Source: an uncultured Pelagimonas sp.
GTDB taxonomy: Bacteria > Pseudomonadota > Alphaproteobacteria > Rhodobacterales > Rhodobacteraceae
Direction: 5' to 3'
NCBI GenBank assembly: GCA_947497905.1
Contig: CANMIH010000007.1
Span: 1 to 64,000 of the forward strand
DNA length: 64,000 bases
Shown: positions 31,351 through 40,541 of the stretch, piece by piece
Numbering within the stretch: position 1 is the stretch's first letter
Layout: every line of letters starts with the position of its first letter
Notes under the pieces: model-generated
Databases searched by the model: none
The model's input: the letters and a program-made list of their open reading frames with translations, nothing else
Told to the model about the DNA's origin: nothing
Made by a program: the position numbers and the translations under genes

Positions 31351-32600
31351 GTCTGGGTGGGCTCCGCAAAATAGGGCAGCAACATGCGTTGCACATGCGC
31401 CTGCAAGATGGCTTGGGGCCAGCTTAACGGCAAATCTGCCCCTCGGGTCAGCGTTTCACGTGGGATGTATTGTTCGAGCAAGGGTGCAGGAGGGGGATTG
31501 TCTGCAAGAGCCTCCAGCATGGTTTGGATCGGCCCTGTGGCCTGCGGCCAGTAATACCGAATGCGATCTGCGTATCCAAAGTGGCGCAATTGATGCTGCC
31601 GGGCCGCGTCGCCATGCAGATGACCCTGCCAGTATCCCGGATTGGCCAACATCAGACGTTCCATCTCGGCGCTGATGTGCGCCGCGCCGCTCTGCCAGAT
31701 ATGGATATGAGACAGGGCATAAAGGGCCTCGCGCCAGGCGTAGGTCAGCGCGGGACCGACCTTGAGAATGGCGAAGTGACGGCGTGCCAAATCTGGATAA
31801 ACAGCGTCTTTCTGATAGTCGGTGGAATGCGCTTCGAAACACAACAGATCACGCCCCTTGAGCAGGGGGGAGAGATGATCAGGTTGCTCCATATCGAAAT
31901 GATCAAGGTGGGCCGGGGCAAATTCAAGACCCGGTTGTAGAACCAACCCGCGCACCTTTGCCCAGGCCTCTCTTTGTTCCAGCTTGGCAAAGGCGGCTTC
32001 ATGCGCATCCAAAGTGGCCTGCGCACGTTCCGGCGGCGTGGGGGCAATGTGATCGTCGTCGCTTCGCGCCCCTCCGGGGGGCGGCACTTCGGTGCCAATG
32101 ATGTAGCGTAGGGCCGAGGGGTCGGGGGCATTCTCTTCGCAAACTTGGGCCAATTCGGCGGCACGCGCAGCGGCAAGATCATCGCCCACGGCCCCGGGTT
32201 CCCCGGCGCAGCCTTCCGAACAATCAAGATGAATTTTGGTGAACCCGGCTTTGACGTAATCGGCCATCATGGTCCGGGCCTTGGCCATCGCATCTTCTGC
32301 AGGCTCTTTCTTCCACGCCTGCGGGCCAAGATGGTCACCACCAAAGATCACTCGGTTGGGCGAGGTGCCCGTTTCGGCACAGATGTGATGAACAAACGCC
32401 ACAAAATCTGCGGGTGTCATACCGGTGTAGCCGCCAAACTGGTTCACCTGGTTTGAGGTCGCTTCAATCACCACCACCCGGTCAAGCTCTTCCGCGAGCC
32501 GCAATGAGGCCGCGAGAACATCCGGATGCGCCGAGCAGACCGAAGGCACTGCAGGTCCGCCTCTCGCGTTTTGGCGAATTACATCATCAAGTTGTGTCAT
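31347..32600 (-). CDS. Tagatose-bisphosphate aldolase non-catalytic subunit (KbaZ/GatZ/AgaZ family)
   Basis: A 417-residue protein. The opening SVCSAHPDVLAASLRLAEE, then IEATSNQVNQFGGYTGMTP, VIFGGDHLGP and HLDCSEGCAGE are hallmarks of the KbaZ/GatZ family. In enterics it is needed for full activity and stability of the class II tagatose-1,6-bisphosphate aldolase KbaY/GatY. No KbaY is in the window, and alphaproteobacterial members may act alone. It fits a galactosamine branch with AgaS. It overlaps both neighbouring genes by 4 bases. Confidence 0.85.
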   Translation of the reverse strand: MTQLDDVIRQNARGGPAVPSVCSAHPDVLAASLRLAEELDRVVVIEATSNQVNQFGGYTGMTPADFVAFVHHICAETGTSPNRVIFGGDHLGPQAWKKEPAEDAMAKARTMMADYVKAGFTKIHLDCSEGCAGEPGAVGDDLAAARAAELAQVCEENAPDPSALRYIIGTEVPPPGGARSDDDHIAPTPPERAQATLDAHEAAFAKLEQREAWAKVRGLVLQPGLEFAPAHLDHFDMEQPDHLSPLLKGRDLLCFEAHSTDYQKDAVYPDLARRHFAILKVGPALTYAWREALYALSHIHIWQSGAAHISAEMERLMLANPGYWQGHLHGDAARQHQLRHFGYADRIRYYWPQATGPIQTMLEALADNPPPAPLLEQYIPRETLTRGADLPLSWPQAILQAHVQRMLLPYFAEPTQT

Positions 32601-33499
32601 GAGTTGTCCTTGGTCGCGACAAGCGCGGCTCCGCGTGCGCCTGAGCTGTCGCCATGTCGAGCGGTCACAATGTTGGGGAGGCGAGCATTGCCCAGACGCT
32701 GGCGCGTTAGGCTCTCAGTCAGGATTTCTGTGATGCCATTGATATTCGATAGCCCACCGCCGAGAACAATGCAGTCAGGATCAAGAATTAGTTGGATGGC
32801 ATGCAGGCAGTCGCCCGCTAGATCCGCCCAGATCTCCATCACCTTTTGGGTGTCCGGGGTGTCACATTTTGCGATGTCTTCGCCGGAAAGACGGCGCCCT
32901 ATGTGCCATTCGGCGAGGTTTGTAAGGCCGGTGCCGGAGATATAGTTTTCAATACACCCCATCCGACCGCAGCCACAGGGCCAAAGGGGCAGATCATGCC
33001 GTGCCAAAGCTCGGTTTGAAATGCCAAGATGGCCAACTTCAACCGCGAGACCTGCGTGGCGCGGAGGTATTTTGCCATCAATACAAAGGCCTCCTCCTAC
33101 CCCAGTGCCTAGGATCAATCCCATGGTCACTTGGGCGCCCTCCGCAGCGCCACCTGTCGCCTCGGAGAGAGCAAAGGCCATACAGTCGTTGATCACCGCA
33201 ATTGGGGTGCCCACGCGCTCCTCAAGATCGCGGCCAATCGCATGCCCTGAACTGGGAATGTTTGACGCAAAGCTCTCGCCGGTTTCGGGGTCGATCACTC
33301 CAGGAACGGCAATCCCCACAGGCAGATTGTCATCAAAGCTGCGCAACCAGTTGATTTGCTCAACAACGGCCTCCAGCATGTCAGCATAGCTTGTCTTCGG
33401 CGTCGCAATGCGCCGTTTTTCCAGAGTTTTCGTTTCGGGCCCATCAAACAGACGCGCCTCGATTTTCGTGCCACCAAGGTCAATTCCGCCACAGCGCAT
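32597..33499 (-). CDS. ROK-family amino-sugar kinase
   Basis: A 300-residue sugar kinase. It begins with the ATP-binding GGIDLGGTKIEARLFD. The ROK zinc motif CGCGRMGCIENYISG lies near residues 173-187, and the catalytic aspartate in AVINDCMAFAL near residue 103. GLILGTGVGGG is the second phosphate motif. It would phosphorylate free N-acetylglucosamine or N-acetylgalactosamine delivered by the ABC importer or freed by the hexosaminidase. Specificity is inferred from the operon (nagA, agaS). Confidence 0.87.
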   Translation of the reverse strand: MRCGGIDLGGTKIEARLFDGPETKTLEKRRIATPKTSYADMLEAVVEQINWLRSFDDNLPVGIAVPGVIDPETGESFASNIPSSGHAIGRDLEERVGTPIAVINDCMAFALSEATGGAAEGAQVTMGLILGTGVGGGLCIDGKIPPRHAGLAVEVGHLGISNRALARHDLPLWPCGCGRMGCIENYISGTGLTNLAEWHIGRRLSGEDIAKCDTPDTQKVMEIWADLAGDCLHAIQLILDPDCIVLGGGLSNINGITEILTESLTRQRLGNARLPNIVTARHGDSSGARGAALVATKDNS

Positions 33500-33502
33500 G
33501 GA

Positions 33503-34564
33503 TTAGCCTACAAACGGATAAAGAGTTACACCGGACACCACGCGGCTGAGATTTTGTCCCTGAAACGGATCATCAACAGGAAGCTCCAGGTCGGCAGACC
33601 ACTGCGCGGACAGGATTTGCGCGGGCAATACATAAAGGACAGCATCCGCGCGGACATCGCCGGTTGAGGTAATCTCGATGTCACCGCGTGGCCCGATGGT
33701 GGTCACGTGAATGTCAGGGTACTGACGGCGGATTTCGTCGGCCATATCCTGATCGTATTGGGCGGTATGGGCATCGGGATGCAACATCACAAAAACATGG
33801 GTTGTTTTGTCGACCAAAGCCTTGGGGCCATGGCGGAATCCGAGGCAGCTGTCCCATTGGGTTACCGTGCGGCCGGCGGCCAGTTCCAGAACCTTCAGGG
33901 CGCTTTCGCGCGCAACGCCGGTCAACGCTCCGGAGCCGAGGAAAACAGCACGATCGGGGCGCGGGATGTTCAGGGCTGCAATCCTCTCAAGAAGGCTGTC
34001 CGCCTGATCGGCCATTCTGGGCAGTTGCGTGGCGGCGTCAAAATTTGAGAGACAGGCCAGAGCAGAAAGCAGCATGGTTGTGAAGCTTGATGTCATAGCA
34101 AAGCCCGCATCGTGGGTCGCTTCGGGCAGGTTGATCACGCGCGCTTCACCGGGGCCGGGCGCAGGACGGGTGGCCAAAGCCCCATCCGGGTTGCAGGTGA
34201 TGTGCAGCCGATCCCAGCCGGGGCGGCTTGCATCCATCACATCCATCATGCCGACGCTTTCAGAGCTGTTGCCCGATCGTCCAAACTGTACGGCCAAGAT
34301 ATGGTCGTCGTTCAAAAGATCCTGCGGTCCCGCCACCAGATCTGTTGTGGCGACCGCACGTAGGCGGCGATCACCGGCACATAAGATATCGCCAATAAAG
34401 GCCGAGGTGCCCGCCCCAGACAGCCAAATTTCGTCCGGAGAACGGGCGCTGATCCAGCTGCGAACCTGCGCAGCTTGTTCTGCTAATTGGGTGGACCAGC
34501 TACGCCAGATCTCGGGTTGGGCATGAATTTCACGCCAGGTGGCGCTTTCTGTCAGTTGGCTCAT
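33503..34564 (-). CDS. agaS: AgaS-type SIS-domain sugar isomerase/deaminase
   Basis: A 353-residue protein with two SIS domains. IWLSGAGTSAFIGDI and VQFGRSGNSSESV in the first, and FLGSGALTGVARESALKVLE plus GFRHGPKALVD in the second, match E. coli AgaS closely as I recall it. AgaS deaminates and isomerises galactosamine 6-phosphate to tagatose 6-phosphate; GlmS-like activity on glucosamine 6-phosphate is a possible alternative. There is no glutaminase domain. It is the first enzyme gene after the regulator (18-base gap). Confidence 0.88.
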   Translation of the reverse strand: MSQLTESATWREIHAQPEIWRSWSTQLAEQAAQVRSWISARSPDEIWLSGAGTSAFIGDILCAGDRRLRAVATTDLVAGPQDLLNDDHILAVQFGRSGNSSESVGMMDVMDASRPGWDRLHITCNPDGALATRPAPGPGEARVINLPEATHDAGFAMTSSFTTMLLSALACLSNFDAATQLPRMADQADSLLERIAALNIPRPDRAVFLGSGALTGVARESALKVLELAAGRTVTQWDSCLGFRHGPKALVDKTTHVFVMLHPDAHTAQYDQDMADEIRRQYPDIHVTTIGPRGDIEITSTGDVRADAVLYVLPAQILSAQWSADLELPVDDPFQGQNLSRVVSGVTLYPFVG

Positions 34565-34581
34565 GAGAAGGGGGTCCCGTG

Positions 34582-35445
34582 TTACGGGCTCTGCGGTGGT
34601 ACCAGAACAATTTCGACCCCCTGCTCGGCCAAAGCCGCCAAAGCAGGGTCATTCGGGTCAAGATCGGTCACCAGAACATCCACGGCGTCACAGCCACAGA
34701 TCCGATGCAGAGCGGGTTTCTTGAATTTGGTTCGGTCGGCCAGCACAATTGTTCGTGCAGCGGCCTGCATCATGGCGCGGGTGATATGCGCCTCATCTTC
34801 CCGGAAGGTTGAAAACCCACCATTGGGGTCAACGGTGTCAGCCCCCATAACAAAGGTGTCAAAGCGCATGGCCCCCAGTGAGCCTTCGACCATACGGCCG
34901 GTCAGCGACAGGGCGTTGGGGCGGATCCGCCCACCTGTCAACATCACATCGTGAGTACCATTGGCCAAAGCGTTCTGCGCAACCACCAGTCCATTGGTCA
35001 TGATGATGCGTTTGGGATCCGTTGGTAAGGCTGAGGCGAAAAATTCGGCGGTTGATCCATTGTCGATCAATAGCGTGTCGCCTGAGCCAATAAGAGTGGT
35101 GGCGCGTTCCGCAATGGATTTCTTCGCCTCCATGTTCACGCGGCGTCGGTCAACGGTCAGGGGTTCCACAAACCCATGAGGGCGCGGCTGTTTCGCAAGG
35201 GACAGGGCTAAGTCGATTCGAAAGTCGGACAGGCCTGCGTGGCCAAACTGACGACAGAATCGGATCAAAGTTGGCTCTGATGTGTTTAGTTCAGCACAAA
35301 TCTCACGGCTCGTATTTCGAATAAACCGTTCAGTGTCGGCCAAACATAGGTCTGCAATCGCAGCCATTTTGGTGGTTAGCGTTGGCTGAGACTCGCGAAT
35401 CCGCGAAATCAGGTCGTCTTCTTGCTGTGCGCCGCCATTTTCCAT
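34582..35445 (-). CDS. Transcriptional regulator: RpiR-type HTH joined to DeoR-type sensor domain
   Basis: A 287-residue regulator of mixed build. Residues 15-75 are an RpiR-type helix-turn-helix (MAAIADLCLADTERF, then NTSEPTLIRFCRQFGHAGLS). From about residue 105 the protein is a DeoR C-terminal sensor: DTLLIDNGSTAEFFA, VMLTGGRIRPNALSLTG and VLADRTKFKK. RpiR proteins normally carry a SIS sensor and DeoR proteins their own N-terminal HTH, so the fusion is unusual. It leads the minus-strand operon and is divergent from the importer operon, so it should control both arms in response to an amino-sugar phosphate. Confidence 0.88.
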   Translation of the reverse strand: MENGGAQQEDDLISRIRESQPTLTTKMAAIADLCLADTERFIRNTSREICAELNTSEPTLIRFCRQFGHAGLSDFRIDLALSLAKQPRPHGFVEPLTVDRRRVNMEAKKSIAERATTLIGSGDTLLIDNGSTAEFFASALPTDPKRIIMTNGLVVAQNALANGTHDVMLTGGRIRPNALSLTGRMVEGSLGAMRFDTFVMGADTVDPNGGFSTFREDEAHITRAMMQAAARTIVLADRTKFKKPALHRICGCDAVDVLVTDLDPNDPALAALAEQGVEIVLVPPQSP

Positions 35446-35497
35446 GCGCTACGGTATCCTTCCCTGTCTGTGTTCTATAATTTCGAGAGAAAAAATG

Positions 35498-35557
35498 TTT
35501 GTCAAACAAATATCGCAGAGGAAATTTGTTAGATAAGCTAAAAATATCTTGCCTAAC
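35498..35557. promoter_or_regulatory. Operator candidates in the divergent amino-sugar promoter region
   Basis: TTTGT-CAA-ACAAA (35498-35510) is a perfect 5-3-5 inverted repeat. A second element at 35528-35557 has GTTAGATA facing TAT and CTAAC, with AGATA-N9-TATCT as the exact core. Both lie in an A+T-rich 183-base gap between the regulator and the cutC-led operon. Confidence 0.5.
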
Positions 35558-35628
35558 GATTAAGACCTGTGTTCACTTACCCGCAGGAGGGATGCGGCTC
35601 AATGCTGTGTCAGGTGAGGAACATAAAA

Positions 35629-36348
35629 ATGATCCCCAAGTTCGAAATCTGTGTGGATAGCCCAATGTCGTTGCAAAACGCAGCGCAAGCGGGTGTTGAC
35701 CGGATTGAGCTGTGTTCGGCGCTCGGGCTTGGAGGGTTGACCCCGGGTGCGGGCCTTGTTGAAACGGCGCGCCACTGTGGCGTGCCGTGCCACGCAATGA
35801 TCCGTCCCCGCGGCGGTGACTTTGTGTTTGATGAACAGGATCAGGCCGCCTGTTTGGTTGACGTTGCGGCCATGAAGTTTGCCGGTCTGGCCGGAGTTGT
35901 GATCGGGGTGGCACATGCGGATGGCCAGCTTCACGACAACGCTTTGGCCAAGCAGATCGAGGCGGCAAATGGCATGCAGGTGACGTTGCACCGGGTTTTT
36001 GATCTCACGCCGGACCCTTTTGAGGCACTGAATTGTGCCATTGATCTAGGGATTACACGTGTTTTGACCAGTGGTCAGGCGACAGATGCAGGGGCCGGAG
36101 CTGCACTTATAGGTGAATTGGTCGAACATGCGGCAGGTCGGATTCAAATCATGGCGGGCGGCGGCGTAACGCCCGGCAACGCTGCTGCGTTGATGGCCAA
36201 GGGGGTTGATGCCCTTCACGCTTCTTGCGCGACCACGACGGCCAGCCCGCAACCCATCGAACATCTTGGCATCGCGGAGCAGCGCGACACCAACCCAGAT
36301 AAAATAGCTGCCCTTCGGGCAGTGATGACAGAGGTACTGACAGTATGA
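35629..36348 (+). CDS. cutC: CutC family TIM-barrel protein
   Basis: A 239-residue protein: FEICVDSPMSLQNAAQAGVD, RIELCSALGLGGLTPG, MIRPRGGDF and LHRVFDLTPDP are CutC family stretches. CutC was named for copper homeostasis in E. coli, but that role is disputed and the fold is a simple TIM barrel. Here it leads the importer operon (next start overlaps its stop by 4 bases), which argues for a role in amino-sugar use. The ATG at 35629 follows AGGA by 8 bases; upstream in-frame codons lack such a site. Confidence 0.85.
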   Translation: MIPKFEICVDSPMSLQNAAQAGVDRIELCSALGLGGLTPGAGLVETARHCGVPCHAMIRPRGGDFVFDEQDQAACLVDVAAMKFAGLAGVVIGVAHADGQLHDNALAKQIEAANGMQVTLHRVFDLTPDPFEALNCAIDLGITRVLTSGQATDAGAGAALIGELVEHAAGRIQIMAGGGVTPGNAAALMAKGVDALHASCATTTASPQPIEHLGIAEQRDTNPDKIAALRAVMTEVLTV

Positions 36349-37532
36349 AGATCGGTGTGATCGGATTGGGTGCGCGTATCGCGAACCTTGCCAGCGATTT
36401 CAAAAAAGCCGCACCAGAGGCCGAGTTTACCGCAGTCGCGGATCCTTCAGATGCCCGCGTGGCCATTTTGGAGGATCTGGGCAGCACGCCAACACGGTAT
36501 GACACTGCGGCGGAAATGTTAGCTGGGCACAAATTTGACATGCTGATGATTGGGTCTCCCAATCACATGCATCTGGATCACATCAAGCTCGCGCTACAAT
36601 CAGATGTGCCCTTTATCTTCACTGAGAAGCCCGTGGTCATCTCAGTCGAGGAAAGCATCACCCTGGCCCATGAGATCGCCCGCCACAACGGAATGCAGCG
36701 TCTGATGGTTGGTCTGGTGCTGCGCTATTCGCCACTGTATCGCGCTTTGCGTCAGGCGCAGGCGGATGGGCAGATTGGCGAAATCATGTCGATCGAGGCC
36801 AGCGAACACATTGCCCCGTATCATGGGTCGTTCTTCATGCGCGACTGGCGGCGTCACAGTGCGATGTCGGGCAGCTTTATGTTGGAGAAGTGCTGCCATG
36901 ACATTGATCTCTACCAAGGTGTTGTAGGTGCGAGACCTTCTCAGATTGCAAGCTTCGGCGGACGTAAGAAGTACTTGCCCGAACATCGCCCTGCCGACGA
37001 CGTCGACTATATGACTGTGGCACCGAGCCGAAACAATGGGATCAATTCCTTTGTTCCGCGTTGGGGCGGCAGCAATGATGCCTTTTCTGGCGAAGGGGAT
37101 CTGATCGACTATCAGACCGCTCTGGTCGAATATGAGAACGGCGCCAATCTGTGTTTCCATACCAATCTGAATGTCCCTGATCAGTTCCGCCGTTTTGCCG
37201 TGATTGGCCGGGATGGCATGGCCGAGGGCGATTTCATTCGGAACACCTTTAAGGTGACGCTCTCTGACACGAGCCAGACGGTTGTAGAAGACGCAGGCAT
37301 CGGCTCGGGATCGGAGACAGGGCATTACGGTGCCGATGCAGCCATGGCGCAGGATGTGGTATCCTACGTAAAAGGTGACATGCCCTCACTGCCGCTTTCG
37401 GTGAAAGATGCGCTTGAGGCCGGGATCACTGCCCTGGCGATGGATCAAGCCCGGGAAGAGCGTCGGGTTGTGGATCTGAGTGAGATCTGGGCCGAATTTG
37501 ACGCCGCACTTGGGGGCAAACATGCAGCGTAA
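36345..37532 (+). CDS. Gfo/Idh/MocA family oxidoreductase
   Basis: A 395-residue dehydrogenase. The N-terminal Rossmann fold opens MKIGVIGLGARIANLA, and FIFTEKPVVIS near residue 92 has the family EKP motif with the catalytic lysine. The C-terminal domain holds the likely catalytic HDIDLY near residue 186. These enzymes oxidise or reduce sugars and inositols with NAD(P). Some act on amino sugars or open glycosidic bonds through 3-keto intermediates. It overlaps the cutC and permease genes on either side, so it belongs to the importer operon. Confidence 0.88.
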   Translation: MKIGVIGLGARIANLASDFKKAAPEAEFTAVADPSDARVAILEDLGSTPTRYDTAAEMLAGHKFDMLMIGSPNHMHLDHIKLALQSDVPFIFTEKPVVISVEESITLAHEIARHNGMQRLMVGLVLRYSPLYRALRQAQADGQIGEIMSIEASEHIAPYHGSFFMRDWRRHSAMSGSFMLEKCCHDIDLYQGVVGARPSQIASFGGRKKYLPEHRPADDVDYMTVAPSRNNGINSFVPRWGGSNDAFSGEGDLIDYQTALVEYENGANLCFHTNLNVPDQFRRFAVIGRDGMAEGDFIRNTFKVTLSDTSQTVVEDAGIGSGSETGHYGADAAMAQDVVSYVKGDMPSLPLSVKDALEAGITALAMDQAREERRVVDLSEIWAEFDAALGGKHAA

Positions 37533-38406
37533 GATCGACTATTTCCCCTACCTCATGCTGGTGCCAGCTTTGGCGCTGGTGATGACGATTGTGGCCTGGC
37601 CATTGATCGAAACGTTTCGGTTGTCTTTCACCAATGCCTCGATGCGCCGAACCGTCGACTACGTTGGTTTCAAAAACTACATCGAGATCTTCGAGGATGA
37701 TTTCGCTGAGGTGATTGTTCGGACCTTTATCTGGATGTTCTTTGGCGTGACGATCAAACTTGTCATGGGTACGCTGGGCGCGGTTTTGCTAAATGCCGCT
37801 GTGCCGGGGCGTTCACTGTTTCGCGTGCTTGTCATGCCGCCTTGGATTGTGCCGATTGCGATTGGCGTGTTCATGTGGTCCTGGATGTACAATGGGCAGT
37901 TCGGGATGATCTCAGGTCTCGGACAGAGATTGGGTCTTTTGGATGGGCCGTTTGAGTTCCTCGCCTATGGCAGCAGTGCCTTCATTGCGACAATTGTCAC
38001 GGATGTGTGGATCGGAACACCGCTTGTTGCGCTGTATTTGCTGGCGGCCATGCAGTCGATCCCGAAAGAGCTGTATGAAGCGGCCTGGACAGATGGCGCG
38101 TCGCGGTTCTATCGCTTTCGCCGGGTGACACTGCCCCTGATCGCGCCCTCCATTGCAACCATGGCCCTGCTCTCGGCAATCTGGACCTTCAACTCGTTCG
38201 AAATCATCTGGATCCTGACCGAAGGCGGCCCACGTGGCTCGACCACGACCATGATCATCGACACCTACAAAACCGGTCTGGCCCGGTTCCGCTATGGCGA
38301 GGGTGCGGCCCGCGCGGTGATGATCCTTGTCTTTCTATCCGCCTTTGCAGCGCTCTACGTGGCCTTGCTGGTGCGCCTGACACGCCGAAATGGAGCCCAG
38401 TCATGA
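37522..38406 (+). CDS. Sugar ABC transporter permease (CUT1, MalF-like)
   Basis: A 294-residue integral membrane protein with six likely helices. The EAA loop reads YEAAWTDGASRFYRFRRVTL, followed by PLIAPS, near residues 195-220. This is the ATPase docking site. It pairs with the next permease. The ATG at 37522 lies within the end of the oxidoreductase gene, an 11-base overlap. Confidence 0.92.
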   Translation: MQRKIDYFPYLMLVPALALVMTIVAWPLIETFRLSFTNASMRRTVDYVGFKNYIEIFEDDFAEVIVRTFIWMFFGVTIKLVMGTLGAVLLNAAVPGRSLFRVLVMPPWIVPIAIGVFMWSWMYNGQFGMISGLGQRLGLLDGPFEFLAYGSSAFIATIVTDVWIGTPLVALYLLAAMQSIPKELYEAAWTDGASRFYRFRRVTLPLIAPSIATMALLSAIWTFNSFEIIWILTEGGPRGSTTTMIIDTYKTGLARFRYGEGAARAVMILVFLSAFAALYVALLVRLTRRNGAQS

Positions 38407-39245
38407 TCGACAAGTATCGCTGGTACGAAAAACTTGCCATCTATGCGGGAATGCTGGTGTTCCTCACCTTCATTCTGGCCCCCTTTGTCGAAGCTTTTGT
38501 GGTCTCACTGCGACCGCTGGATCAGGTGTTCCGCGTCCCGTATCGCTTTATCACCGACGACATGTCTTTTTCGGCCTATGTCACGATGTGGGAGTCGGTG
38601 CCGCGACTGGGGCGGTATATCTTCAACTCGTTCTTTATCTCGTGCTGCGTCACCCTGCTTGCGCTCAGCTGCATCATTCCTGCCGCCTATTCCTTCTCTC
38701 GCTTTTCTTACAAAGGGCGCGACGGATTGCTGGGCACCTTCCTTGCGATCAACATGGTTGGCTCGGCGGTTCTGATCATTCCGATGTACAAGCTGATGCT
38801 CAACCTCGGGCTTTTGAACAGCTATTTTGCCATGGTTCTTCCGGGCGCGGCTTTTTCGGTGCCAACAGGGATTTTCCTGATGCGGTCCTACTTCCTGCGC
38901 ATTCCTAAGGAACTGGAAGAGGCGGCGCATGTGGATGGTGCTTCGCGGATCTACACCCTGTGGCGTGTTATTCTGCCCGTGGCCCTGCCAGGTATCATGG
39001 TTGTCGCCATCACGACCTTTATTTCGGCCTATGCCCAGCAGTTCCTGTTTGCCCTGATCTTTAATTCGAACAGTGATCTGCATCCTTTGCCGATGGGTCT
39101 GTACGAGTTCTTTGGTCGTCAGCGTATCATCTGGAACGAGCTTATGGCCGCCAGCCTTGTGGGGATCACTCCGGTGCTTCTCGTCTACATTTTCTTGCAA
39201 CGTTACATTGTCGCCGGTCTGACCGCCGGTGCGGTGAAAGAATAA
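38403..39245 (+). CDS. Sugar ABC transporter permease (CUT1, MalG-like)
   Basis: A 280-residue second permease with six likely membrane helices. The EAA loop is EEAAHVDGASRIYTLWRVIL, followed by PVALPG, near residues 175-200. It starts at ATGA overlapping the first permease gene. The two would form the membrane channel for the amino-sugar importer. Confidence 0.92.
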   Translation: MIDKYRWYEKLAIYAGMLVFLTFILAPFVEAFVVSLRPLDQVFRVPYRFITDDMSFSAYVTMWESVPRLGRYIFNSFFISCCVTLLALSCIIPAAYSFSRFSYKGRDGLLGTFLAINMVGSAVLIIPMYKLMLNLGLLNSYFAMVLPGAAFSVPTGIFLMRSYFLRIPKELEEAAHVDGASRIYTLWRVILPVALPGIMVVAITTFISAYAQQFLFALIFNSNSDLHPLPMGLYEFFGRQRIIWNELMAASLVGITPVLLVYIFLQRYIVAGLTAGAVKE

Positions 39246-39270
39246 CAGTCTGATTAGGGAGGAAATAATC

Positions 39271-40488
39271 ATGAAACTCAGACATATTTTGGCAACAACC
39301 GCGCTCTTCGCATTGGGCACCGGTGCTCAGGCCGCAACCGAGTTGAAATTTATCAACTGTGGTGGCTCGGACAGCGATTTTGTCACAACACAGGGTGAGC
39401 ACATCGCCGAGTGGGAAGCGGCAAACCCTGACTATAAAGTTGCCTTGGAGTTCATTCCATGGGGCCAGTGCCAGGAAAAATCGATCACCCTGGCCGCTGC
39501 GGGTAACCCTGTTGCCGTGTCCTACATGGGCTCGCGCGTTCTGAAACAGCTGGCCGACAGCGAGCTGATCCGTCCGTTCAACCTGACCGACGAAGAGCTG
39601 GGCAGCTATTCGGAAAGCGTGTTGCGCACTGTACGTATTGGCGATCAGGTCTGGGGTCTGCCCCGTGCGTTCTCGACCAAAGCTTTGTTCTGGAACAAAG
39701 ATCTGTTCGAAGCGGCGGGTCTGGACATGCCGGAAGGCCCAAAAACCTTTGCGGATGTGATCGCAGCGTCGAAGGCGATTGACGAGAACACCGATGCGAA
39801 AGGTCTTGGTATCGCGGCGGCCTCGTTTGACAACACGATGCACCAGTTCCTGAACTGGATGTATTCGAATGGTGGTGAAGTTGTAGACGCTGATGGCAAA
39901 GTGGCATTCGACAGCCCAGAAGTTGTTGAAACACTGCAGTTCTTCAAAGATGTCTCCGCCTATGCTCAGGAAGGTCCGATCGCTTATGACCGCGCTAAGC
40001 TGGAGCCCCTGTTCCAGGAAGGCCAGATCGCGATGTATGTCTCGGGTGGCTGGGGCCGTGGTCGTCTGGGCAACGTTGAGAATGCAGGTATCAACCTGAT
40101 CCCAGCGGGCCCGTCGGGTGATGGTCATTCGACCCTGTTGATCACTGACTCGCTCGTTGTGTTTGAGGGCACAGGCGTGGAAGAGGCGGCGGAAAGCCTT
40201 GTTCGCTACCTGACATCTGTTGAGAAACAGTCGGAAGCTGACCGCAAAGGCGGTTGGACCCCGATCCGTCAGACTACGGACACCGAAGAGCTGATTGCAT
40301 CGGACCCAACTTGGGAACCCTTCATTGTGTCGATCCCGACCGGTGGCCCCGAGCCGTTGATGTATGAATATGCTGCAATGCAGGATGCCATCAACGAAGC
40401 CATTCAGGGCGTGATCCTGGGTGAAGTTTCGCCTGCAGAAGCTGCAAAAGCTGCGGCAGACGAGCTGCGTGAACTGAACGGGGAATAA
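39271..40488 (+). CDS. Extracellular sugar-binding protein (family 1)
   Basis: A 405-residue solute-binding protein. The first 21 residues are a signal peptide ending GAQA. The mature part has the type I binding-protein layout, with VWGLPRAFSTKALFWNKDLF near residue 128 and GQIAMYVSGGWG near residue 252. It captures the sugar in the periplasm; the neighbours suggest N-acetylated amino sugars or short oligomers. A strong GGGAGGAAA ribosome-binding site and a hairpin after the stop fit the high expression usual for binding proteins. Confidence 0.92.
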   Translation: MKLRHILATTALFALGTGAQAATELKFINCGGSDSDFVTTQGEHIAEWEAANPDYKVALEFIPWGQCQEKSITLAAAGNPVAVSYMGSRVLKQLADSELIRPFNLTDEELGSYSESVLRTVRIGDQVWGLPRAFSTKALFWNKDLFEAAGLDMPEGPKTFADVIAASKAIDENTDAKGLGIAAASFDNTMHQFLNWMYSNGGEVVDADGKVAFDSPEVVETLQFFKDVSAYAQEGPIAYDRAKLEPLFQEGQIAMYVSGGWGRGRLGNVENAGINLIPAGPSGDGHSTLLITDSLVVFEGTGVEEAAESLVRYLTSVEKQSEADRKGGWTPIRQTTDTEELIASDPTWEPFIVSIPTGGPEPLMYEYAAMQDAINEAIQGVILGEVSPAEAAKAAADELRELNGE

Positions 40489-40498
40489 TCCCTCTTCC

Positions 40499-40521
40499 GG
40501 GGCGGCGGGTTGCGCCGCCCC
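40499..40521 (+). terminator. Intercistronic hairpin after the binding-protein gene
   Basis: GGGGCGGCG and CGCCGCCCC form a perfect 9-bp stem with loop GGTTG, 11 bases after the stop. There is no T-run, so it more likely protects the binding-protein mRNA or attenuates the downstream ATPase and nagB than ends transcription fully. Confidence 0.6.
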
Positions 40522-40541
40522 ATCTCAAATACGGGAATACT

